Of a stretch of DNA of 64,000 nt, positions 62,101 through 64,000 are shown in pieces. Under the pieces are notes generated by a model. That model made no database searches. It had not been told where the DNA came from and saw only the letters and a program-made list of their open reading frames with translations. Source of the stretch: Onthophagus taurus (lineage: Eukaryota > Arthropoda > Insecta > Coleoptera > Scarabaeidae); contig NC_091967.1 in the NCBI RefSeq assembly GCF_036711975.1, positions 11,222,001 to 11,286,000 of the forward strand, written 5' to 3'. Positions within the stretch are counted from its first letter, which is position 1. The number at the start of each line of letters is the position of its first letter. A program made the position numbers and the translations under genes.

Positions 62101-63483
62101 TTAGGTTATTATTCTTTTTTGACTAATTTTGTAAGTATTTAAACGTGTAACTGTGATTTCGTGGTCAACTTGAATCTAAAAAGAATTTTGAATTAAAAAT
62201 GCTACCTAAGCAATCGTTATCATATTATCTGGCATGGTGAAAGATACACAATACATAGATTTTGATTATACGGTCGACGTATAGAAAAATATTACACATA
62301 TAATATTGCAATATTAAAAGTCTACATAAATTAGAATTCGCAATTCATGATATAAGATGTATAGTAATATGTAGTAACGGTCGTTATTAAGATGTGTTCG
62401 CGCTGGTAGAATATGTAATATGTAAATTGTATGAAATGACTCACCAATATTATTGTTTGCATTCGCCTGAGCGAATTGCGGATTCTGCAGCAGCTGTTGC
62501 TGGAGCAAGTTGGGTTGAAAACCCGGGAAGGGCGACATGTTGGGATGATAAACGGGCGGAGGACACTGAGGCGACGGTTGAGGCGATGTTTGCGTTTGCT
62601 GAACGATTTCTGGAGGGAAATGACTTGGAACGGTTTCACCTGGAAAAATAACTAGCATTATCTTACAAAATTTCTAAAAGAAAAAGCACAGATTGTGTCA
62701 TCTGTAATTAACCAAAATACACATACAATGCAAGTACACACAAATATTTTATTAATATTTTATGATATTATACATTGTATGCTGATTGGCACAATCATAA
62801 TCTAAATCTAACAAGTGTTAATTTTTACATTTAAATCTAAAGGTTAACCATCACCAATATACGTGTTAAGTTTCAAATTCGAATAATAACAATTAGTAGT
62901 AAATCTACATCAAGATGCAAAATGATTTCCAATAGAAAAACATAAATCTTAATCTTACAAAAACCCAAACATGAAACAGGAAAGGAATAAATTAGAAACC
63001 ATTAGACAAAAAATATCTCGTCATAAAGAAATCTACATATAGCCCAACATAAAACCTTCAGCGTCATTGATCTATAAAAAAGGCTACCCAGCAGGAAGGA
63101 TCCGGAGTAGTGTCGCCATCTGTCGGTAGGTCTCAATACCTACATTCGTTAGCAAGGAGCTACTTCGAACGCGTTGCGATAGATGGCGCCAAGCTAACCG
63201 TTTAGAGGCGCCTTCACCAAAAATCAATATCCACCCAAAGAACCATCAACGGGAATAGGAGTGAGCGTTAGCATTGTAAATACAGTGACACGAGGGTAGT
63301 TAGTAAATAAACAAACAACAAAAATTAATTTTAGAGGGGGCGGGTGGTTTTCGCTACTTATTTAATGAGTGTTGAACAAACCTGGCTCGGAAATAGGCGG
63401 GGTCAGGGGACTTTCTGGTAGAAGAATACCTTTTTGAACCAGTTCGTCCCTGTTTGCTCGCACAGATATCTTTCGCTCTAATG
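20134..63483 (-). CDS. Phactr: Phosphatase and actin regulator (Phactr family), 5' end outside window
   Basis: Eight exons join in phase on the minus strand: 63483-63382, 62639-62445, 25802-25626, 22483-22250, 21659-21374, 20969-20611, 20559-20283 and 20149-20134, about 548 codons, with an extra in-phase exon possible at 37584-37372. Four RPEL motifs are visible: RANRDEL in the first exon, then RPDRQEL, RPTQEEL and RPTVEEL near the C-terminus. These bind G-actin. The end carries the PP1-binding module: [10 protein letters not shown] (RVxF-like and hydrophobic parts), [10 protein letters not shown] with the conserved Arg and Trp, and a final HLTRFHRP, nearly identical to vertebrate PHACTR1-4. 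The family directs PP1 substrate choice and competes with G-actin for binding. The middle is Pro-rich and disordered. The first visible exon opens with two bases of a split codon, so upstream exons lie beyond 64000. Introns reach 36 kb. Confidence 0.95.
20283..20559 (-). CDS. Phactr: Phactr exon: fourth RPEL and PP1-binding region
   Basis: Begins Lys/Glu-rich (KKQKEEKKR), then [19 protein letters not shown] (RPEL4), which runs directly into the [10 protein letters not shown]1-docking segment and the [10 protein letters not shown] and [16 protein letters not shown] blocks. Acceptor CAG at 20562-20560; donor GTATGT at 20282-20277. Confidence 0.95.
20611..20969 (-). CDS. Phactr: Phactr exon: second and third RPEL motifs
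   Basis: Starts [11 protein letters not shown], followed by an acidic stretch ([10 protein letters not shown]), then [19 protein letters not shown] (RPEL2) and [19 protein letters not shown] (RPEL3). The acceptor follows a 12-T tract at about 20987-20976; donor GTAATT at 20610. Confidence 0.95.
21374..21659 (-). CDS. Phactr: Phactr exon: acidic and linker region
   Basis: An acidic opening ([16 protein letters not shown]) is followed by [16 protein letters not shown], a KSALKKKGG basic patch and a Gly/Ala/Thr-rich linker. Acceptor TTTTGTAG ends at 21660; donor GTAAGAAC begins at 21373. Less AT-rich than nearby exons. Confidence 0.9.
22250..22483 (-). CDS. Phactr: Phactr exon: proline-rich region
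   Basis: Encodes a Pro-rich disordered segment ([29 protein letters not shown]) ending VDYDYD. Polyproline stretches are usual in this part of the family and may bind SH3, WW or EVH1 domains. Acceptor GTTACAG at 22490-22484; donor GTAAGTTA at 22249. A long plus-strand frame across it is a shadow. Confidence 0.88.
22860..24800 (+). pseudogene. Decayed non-LTR retrotransposon, internally duplicated
   Basis: Short broken pieces resemble Jockey/R1-type reverse transcriptase: [15 protein letters not shown] near 23890-23935 (the stretch after the FADD motif) and a block reading [14 protein letters not shown] near 24060-24110. The second block recurs in diverged form about 330 bp on (near 24395), so part of the relic was duplicated or two copies are adjacent. 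No frame longer than about 60 codons survives. Confidence 0.5.
25626..25802 (-). CDS. Phactr: Phactr exon: Ser/Pro-rich linker
   Basis: Reads [20 protein letters not shown] onward to [17 protein letters not shown]. Acceptor TTGTTGCAG ends at 25803; donor GTAAGTTT begins at 25625. It accepts one base from the preceding exon, a phase compatible with three alternative upstream donors (62445, 37372, 58689), which suggests it is the common joining point for different N-termini. Confidence 0.88.
25803..26639 (-). other. Phactr intron; no feature recognised
   Basis: AT-rich intron sequence with a short GATGA run near 26165-26185 and an A-tract at about 26440. No gene or repeat family identified. 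Confidence 0.5.
26640..27380. repeat. Palindromic CTAGAACTAACACTAG repeat with shared tail
   Basis: Several head-to-head copies of a module reading ACTAACACTAGACCTAGAAC, then ACATTCGGGTTTAGCCG, with inverted partners at 26720, 26880 and 27040. From about 27135 a 200-bp tail (CCTTGAGTT, AACATGGAATAGA, AACCCGAGTTGG) follows; the same tail follows the copy at 44.5 kb. The right margin near 27355 (TTCGTTATAACACGGTTTTA) resembles the terminal repeat of the pogo-like element at 46972-47430. Confidence 0.75.
27381..28452 (-). other. Phactr intron; no feature recognised
   Basis: No open frames or repeat families that I can name in this AT-rich stretch. Confidence 0.5.
29645..29873 (-). repeat. BEL/Pao 3' LTR
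   Basis: 229 bp, TG..CA ends on the element strand. Compared with the other LTR I count three substitutions and one single-base indel, about 1.5% difference, so insertion is fairly recent. Preceded on the element strand by the polypurine tract GGCGGGGGAGTA (29885-29874). The left flank is GTTAT (29640-29644). Confidence 0.95.
29843..34987 (-). CDS. BEL/Pao retrotransposon Gag-Pol polyprotein
   Basis: An uninterrupted 1,714-codon frame. In order: a Gag region (DUF1759-like) over about 1-300; CCHC-type knuckles near 330-376 ([27 protein letters not shown]); aspartic protease with [12 protein letters not shown] near 431; reverse transcriptase with VVFDASSKT and the catalytic YVDD near 846; RNase H around 1050-1150; integrase with an HHCC zinc site near 1322-1365 and the D,D,E core (TSLDFAG near 1391, YSDNARTF near 1464, GGLHEA near 1515); and a C-terminal DUF5641 (VGDIVLVRQ) near 1640. 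This is the BEL/Pao order, with no envelope gene. The frame runs through the polypurine tract and ends 31 bp inside the 3' LTR. All catalytic residues look intact, so the element may still be active. It sits sense to Phactr, in an intron. Confidence 0.97.
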   Translation of the reverse strand: MADQLVRKRAVLKASLTRFANFIASTDETRATELEIRLENHLKVLSEYEIIQDQIEELKVDEPNNERERVEFEHAYYKNVSKAKEILQKTVQLSANTSTSTFNNNFASNLDTNNVRLPTINLPEFNGNYEDWYKFKDSFNALVHENNKLSEVQKFIYLVSSLKDAAAEVVQSLEVSSENYPVALELLNERFENKKIIVNSHVRGIFELENVIKDAPKSLRQFLDGFLKHFRALKALKLPVEHWDVPMVYLLTKKLDNNTRRLWEQSVSQDIPNLNEFTDFIKNRCQILETIAQSNKTLDKDYSKPYKQRAITNVTATKISCVQCKASHSIFQCEIFLKRAIIDRIRLAKDLKLCTNCLNLNHTVQQCKSKRNCFKCSKRHHTLLHLENENSEAPRTAVTSHAVNRGTYVILSTATVYIKNGNELVEARALIDNGSDTNYVTKAFTRKLNVTETTIDPITIASVNGVTSQVSKQTNLTIQAKYTSYQVNLQFLILNRITEKIPTIKLNEQDLKIPKGVKLADRNWHTPGDIDLLIGAEIFYELLLNGKITLGRNSPVLRETRFGWLITGRLHLDRETMNTCHLSVSNPVDLHNQLQRFWSLDECPSERVLSLEEEQCEQKFVESTTRDENGRYTVRLPFNEKMEQLGNNLAETLNRFQGLEKRLGRNAILKEEYKRFMGEYERLGHMSRITDLNSDNLEELKGENSYYIPHHPVFKTSSSTTKLRVVFDASSKTPGKLSLNETLLVGPTIQSELFSILLRFRKHKIALIADIEKMFRQVRICENHCDFQRILWRNEPTDKIGVYKLCTVTYGTAPATFLTTRCLTDLANSNLNKHSLAARAIIKDMYVDDLITGCDTLEDGLELQEEISKILTSGGFNLRKWGSNCMEILKKCTSTNANDKHLIKDETDNKTLGVIWSSSDDTLRFIINASIKPTERVTKRTILAGVSKIFDPLGLVTPITTQTKVFVQQLWIMRLDWDDDLPQFIVDAWNRLKGQLLSVSEISIPRRVLVNKPVDVQLCAFCDSSEKAYAAAVYVRCVTDDGSIKISLLCSKTRVAPLKKISIPRLELCGALLLVKLVNRIKNDLDYNISKLFYFTDSTIVLNWLNGNPTRWKVFVANRVAKIQALSKITDWYHVAGRENPADIPTRINDISKLNESIWWSGPKFLYDSPETWKVDYDVDTTETKEERRQAVTLTCERTDDLLTKFSSLNKLKRVMAYVMRFKQNASQPCNVRKFGPLDSDEINKAFIKIILLAQREFSSDINELNTKGGLSTSSKLRSLSPFLDSNNILRVGGRLKNADIPYDFKHPILLPKDCPLTRLIVWQEHNRHFHAGASTTLAAIRQSFWPISGRNTVRRVLQSCIVCYKYSPKHVQLKMANLPETRTAITLPFQCTSLDFAGPFEVKETKYRGRRMLKMYVCVFVCFSTKAVHLELLSDLTCKTFLNSLKRFVARRGLPQQLYSDNARTFVAADKELKLAYRAITTFFRDDLINGFLTMHSITWKFMPPRAPHFGGLHEAAVKSFKRHFKRVTSGATLTIEEFTTLLCQIEGILNSRPLYPLSTDPNDFQPLTPGHFLIGRPINAIPEVDISDELPNRLRSYEKLKRLQQLFWKQFQRDYLTTLQQRGKWAKDTAQLDVGDIVLVRQVNSPSQHWPLGRILKFHPGSDKRRRVVTVLVQGKTYVRAATDVCPLPKQSVEMEHSKAGEYVGEREAPSV
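35179..35195 (-). other. Candidate primer binding site of the BEL element
   Basis: Directly after the 5' LTR on the minus strand the sequence reads TGGTCCTTCGAGCAGGA. It starts TGG, as needed to pair with a tRNA CCA end. I cannot name the tRNA without a search. A leader of about 200 bp separates it from the Gag-Pol start at 34987. Confidence 0.6.
35197..35426 (-). repeat. BEL/Pao 5' LTR
   Basis: 230 bp, nearly identical to the copy at 29645-29873. The outer flank GTTAT (35427-35431) repeats the five bases at 29640-29644: a 5-bp target duplication, usual for BEL/Pao. Confidence 0.95.
35660..36300 (+). pseudogene. Duplicated gag-like coiled-coil remnant
   Basis: Two diverged copies of about 280-290 bp follow each other (near 35690 and 35985). 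Each contains CAGGCAGGACTG, then ETRVA(G/D)EP, then a NQEI(E/K)VI stretch. The second copy is open as a 91-codon frame at 35964-36239. The Lys/Glu-rich repetitive helix resembles the N-terminal part of retroelement Gag proteins, but I cannot fix the family. Stops interrupt the first copy. Confidence 0.4.
36301..37371 (-). other. Phactr intron; no feature recognised
   Basis: AT-rich sequence; short frames on both strands at 36589-36811 overlap one another and look like chance or old transposon. Confidence 0.45.
37372..37567 (-). CDS. Phactr: Phactr alternative N-terminal (or optional internal) exon
   Basis: The exon ends TTTTTG|GTGAGA, leaving one base that completes Glu with the exon at 25802, so HLF joins EPKKDK in phase. 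An ATG at 37567 begins [20 protein letters not shown], followed by [17 protein letters not shown]. Twenty bases upstream, TTTTTTCTGGTCAG (ending 37585) would also serve as acceptor and is in phase with the donor of the 62445 exon, making it an optional 71-residue cassette. Composition is GC-rich for the window, and a GC island with a CRE lies just upstream. If used as a first exon, the protein lacks RPEL1. Coding nature is inferred from phase and composition. Confidence 0.6.
37740..37990 (-). promoter_or_regulatory. Phactr: GC-rich island, candidate internal Phactr promoter
   Basis: A sharply GC-rich, CpG-rich block in otherwise AT-rich DNA, 170 bp upstream (in gene orientation) of the exon at 37372-37567. 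It includes a full palindromic CRE, TGACGTCA at 37874-37881, and a usable donor GGATG|GTAACG near 37851 that could splice to the acceptor at 37585. Confidence 0.5.
37991..39090 (-). other. Phactr intron; no feature recognised
   Basis: No gene or named repeat seen. Confidence 0.5.
39090..39240. repeat. Partial CTAGAACTAACACTAG repeat
   Basis: GAACTAACACTAGCATTAGA followed by ATATTCGGATTTAGCTG: one arm and the centre of the palindromic family seen at 26.6 kb. Confidence 0.65.
39500..40190 (-). pseudogene. LINE (RTE-like) reverse transcriptase relic
   Basis: On the minus strand the blocks follow RT order: [15 protein letters not shown] and RRVRQGDTI at 40150-39990 (RT fingers/palm), [12 protein letters not shown] and VYLGHEV at 39890-39760, and [13 protein letters not shown] at 39660-39620. 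Several frame changes separate them. Same broad family as the relic at 12420-13170. Confidence 0.8.
40545..40790 (+). pseudogene. LINE C-terminal fragment on plus strand
   Basis: Plus-strand frames give [16 protein letters not shown] and [11 protein letters not shown], the post-RT signature of the same LINE group, ending in a tail with GGCCTATATCCAACAATGG. It is in the opposite orientation to the relic at 39.5-40.2 kb, so it is a separate insertion. Confidence 0.75.
40791..44469 (-). other. Phactr intron; no gene recognised
   Basis: Long intron stretch. The 41300-41580 and 42540-42790 segments are less AT-rich than their surroundings and could be conserved regulatory sequence, but I see no coding support: the frames there have no recognisable family and no phase-matching splice sites. 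Confidence 0.45.
44470..44890. repeat. Palindromic CTAGAACTAACACTAG repeat with tail
   Basis: Inverted arms around TTCGGGATTAGCAGTC and TACGGCTAAACCCGAATG, followed by the same 200-bp tail (CCTTGATTT, AACATGGAATAGA, AACCCGAGTTGGGTTC) as the 26.6 kb copy. The shared tail shows that the two are copies of one longer element. Confidence 0.75.
44891..46971 (-). other. Phactr intron; no gene recognised
   Basis: No recognisable gene. 46260-46640 is relatively GC-rich and could be regulatory. Short open frames at 45445 and 45772 lack family resemblance. Confidence 0.45.
46972..47430. mobile_element. Pogo/Tigger-like MITE containing the palindromic repeat
   Basis: Terminal inverted repeats CAGTAAAACATCGATATAAC (46972) and GTTATATCGAGGTTTTACTG (ending 47430) match the typical pogo-type end, with TA before the left end. 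The interior is several arms of the ACTAACACTAG repeat. This copy therefore identifies the dispersed repeat as the filling of a non-autonomous pogo-like element. Confidence 0.7.
47431..50945 (-). other. Phactr intron; no gene recognised
   Basis: AT-rich intron sequence. Scattered segments near 49000-49450 have a more balanced composition and might be an old transposon. No coding frame is convincing. Confidence 0.45.
50946..51155. repeat. Palindromic CTAGAACTAACACTAG repeat, compact copy
   Basis: A near-perfect palindrome centred at about 51063: AACTAACACTAGACCTAGAA to CGGGTTTAGCCGTC, then ACGTAGGGCTAAACCCGAAT back to the inverted arm. The outer parts include GTTTCTAGTTTTAGTTGTC. Confidence 0.75.
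51156..56429 (-). other. Phactr intron; no gene recognised
   Basis: No gene or named repeat identified. 54670-54960 is relatively GC-rich with overlapping frames on both strands and could be another regulatory island or alternative 5' exon, but it has no phase-matching donor that I can defend. Confidence 0.45.
56430..56985 (+). pseudogene. LINE reverse transcriptase relic
   Basis: Plus-strand blocks [13 protein letters not shown] at 56440-56480 (the RT segment where intact elements read QAGFR or QAGFVKGRGT) and [13 protein letters not shown] followed by [14 protein letters not shown] at 56860-56975 (connection domain). Stops and frame changes abound. Confidence 0.75.
56986..58640 (-). other. 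Phactr intron; no gene recognised
   Basis: No gene or named repeat identified in this AT-rich stretch. Confidence 0.5.
58689..58725 (-). CDS. Phactr: Candidate alternative first coding exon of Phactr
   Basis: A short minus-strand exon reads [12 protein letters not shown] plus one base, then a donor G|GTATGA at 58688. The leftover G fits the phase of the exons at 37584 and 25802, giving ..FKE or ..FKG junctions. If translation begins at the inner ATG the product starts MGCTC, a possible acylated (myristoyl/palmitoyl) N-terminus that would tether the protein to membrane and skip RPEL1. A GC-rich block lies just upstream. Evidence is phase, donor and context only; at 12 codons, chance is a real alternative. 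Confidence 0.4.
58840..59150 (-). promoter_or_regulatory. Phactr: GC-rich island, candidate alternative Phactr promoter/5'UTR
   Basis: A CpG-rich block unlike the AT-rich surroundings, directly upstream (gene orientation) of the 58689-58725 exon candidate. It has a TGACGTC half-palindrome near 59088-59094 and a possible donor GTGGG|GTAAGG near 59034. The long plus-strand frame across it is low-complexity and probably a by-product of GC content. Confidence 0.45.
59151..60779 (-). other. Phactr intron; no feature recognised
   Basis: No gene or named repeat identified. Confidence 0.5.
60780..61040 (-). pseudogene. Jockey-like LINE reverse transcriptase fragment
   Basis: Minus-strand reading [21 protein letters not shown] and, after a gap, [15 protein letters not shown] follows the RT N-terminal pattern of Jockey-clade elements (W/C-K-x-A-x-x-x-x-I-P-K, then GFR..H.T.EQ..R). 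Degenerate, with parts missing. Confidence 0.6.
61239..61374. repeat. Hairpin with about 50-bp arms
   Basis: GATAGAAAAATAGCTGTGCG, then TAACCATGGCAACCAATTGTT, is repeated inverted as AACAATTGGTTGTCATGGTTA to TAGCAGTAGCC and CTATTTTTCTATC (61321-61374), around a loop of about 38 bp. Small MITE-like. Confidence 0.6.
61375..62444 (-). other. Phactr intron; no feature recognised
   Basis: No gene or named repeat identified. Confidence 0.5.
62445..62639 (-). CDS. Phactr: Phactr exon: Pro/Gln-rich region after RPEL1
   Basis: Encodes [19 protein letters not shown], a Pro/Gln-rich stretch ([15 protein letters not shown]) and [20 protein letters not shown]. Acceptor TTTTTCCAG ends at 62640; donor ATTG|GTGAGTCA at 62444. 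One base over, phase-compatible with the exons at 37584 and 25802. Confidence 0.85.
62640..63381 (-). other. Phactr intron between the RPEL1 and Pro/Gln-rich exons
   Basis: 742-bp intron. The 63080-63260 part is less AT-rich and contains GCGCCATCT-like words on both strands (CGCCATCTGTC, AGATGGCGCC), but shows no gene. Confidence 0.55.
63382..63483 (-). CDS. Phactr: Phactr exon: first RPEL motif
   Basis: Encodes [19 protein letters not shown] and [15 protein letters not shown], the N-terminal RPEL1 block, nearly the same as vertebrate PHACTR (ALERKISMRQSREEL). The canonical Pro of the motif is Ala here, as the family often allows in RPEL1. Acceptor TTTTCCAG ends at 63484; donor G|GTTTGT at 63381. 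It needs one upstream base, so the start codon is outside the window. Confidence 0.92.
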
Positions 63484-64000
63484 CTGGAAAAGAAAGAGTC
63501 GTATTAGGATTTCGATACAATTATTTTGTATCGCGATCTTCATCAATCTATTTTGGCAGGATTTATTGCTAAAACTAAAAATTAAATATATTATCTTCAC
63601 TGAAAAAAAAAAAAAAATAATAATATTAAAATAAAAATTGTTTCTAATTATTAATTTTAATTAGCCACTAAAATTTAATGATCGTCATTTCTTACTACAA
63701 CATCATCTATACAACCATTGTTCTCATGATTACTTCATCACATACCTCTAGGGCCTATAGTAAATTATATAACGAAGTTTATTTTATATTAGTTAAGGTG
63801 GGGAACGTTATAACGACTTTATTGCCATGTGAACGAGCACACAGTCGAAGAGTGGTAAATTGAACTCAATTGTGATAGTAATGGTTGCGTGCAAGGCTTT
63901 TGATAAACCAGTAATTGAATTAAATGTGATATTAAGTGGTTAATTCTCATCTATTCCCCGAAAATTATTTGCAATTTATTTGTTTACTGTTATTTTCACA
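63484..64000 (-). other. Phactr intron continuing past the window edge
   Basis: AT-rich, with a 14-A tract at about 63605. No exon of Phactr is visible here. Confidence 0.55.

Noticed and set aside
63080..63260. Possible tRNA-derived SINE because of balanced composition
   Set aside because: I could not find A- and B-box motifs at proper spacing or a poly(A)-like tail.

Overview
The window is eukaryotic nuclear DNA, almost certainly from an insect. It is AT-rich, its genes are split by GT-AG introns, and it carries insect-type repeats: a BEL/Pao retrotransposon, RTE- and Jockey-like LINE pieces, TA-flanked mariner-like and pogo-like miniature elements, and a hAT relic. A beetle is a guess from the general character of the repeats; nothing in the sequence settles the order.

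Layout. Positions 1-1560 hold a decayed hAT transposase with a mariner-like fragment inside it. Candidate promoters and 5' exons of the plus-strand gene l(3)mbt lie near 2.2 and 3.3 kb. Its first intron holds a 122-bp minisatellite (4706-5748) bracketed by two copies of one MITE, followed by other hairpin elements. The l(3)mbt coding exons run from 8362 to 14419 and encode an FCS zinc finger, three MBT repeats, a C2H2C zinc finger and a SAM domain. A compact cluster follows: SRA1 on the minus strand (14752-15273), MED9 on the plus strand (15641-16123), and 20 bases after the MED9 stop an NCBP2AS2-like small protein (16144-16395), an arrangement that suggests a two-cistron mRNA.

From about 18.9 kb to the right edge the window is one very long minus-strand gene, a Phactr-family regulator of protein phosphatase 1 and actin with four RPEL motifs. 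Its exons are at 63.4, 62.5, (37.4), 25.7, 22.3, 21.5, 20.8, 20.4 and 20.1 kb, and further 5' exons must lie beyond position 64000. GC-rich islands at 37.7-38.0 and 58.8-59.15 kb, each next to a coding exon candidate that splices in the correct phase, look like alternative promoters. The introns hold most of the transposons, including an apparently intact BEL/Pao element (29645-35426) inserted into one arm of a large foldback element (28453-35652).

Functional overview: l(3)mbt is a chromatin reader and repressor, MED9 is a Mediator middle-module subunit, SRA1 is an RNA-associated coregulator protein, NCBP2AS2 is a small protein reported at mitochondria in vertebrates, and Phactr links G-actin levels to PP1. 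The first four are close-packed housekeeping genes; Phactr is a large, probably multi-promoter gene. I saw no clearly new biological system. The most useful leads are the MED9/NCBP2AS2 two-cistron arrangement, the alternative Phactr N-termini, the MITE-bracketed minisatellite and the BEL-in-foldback nest.
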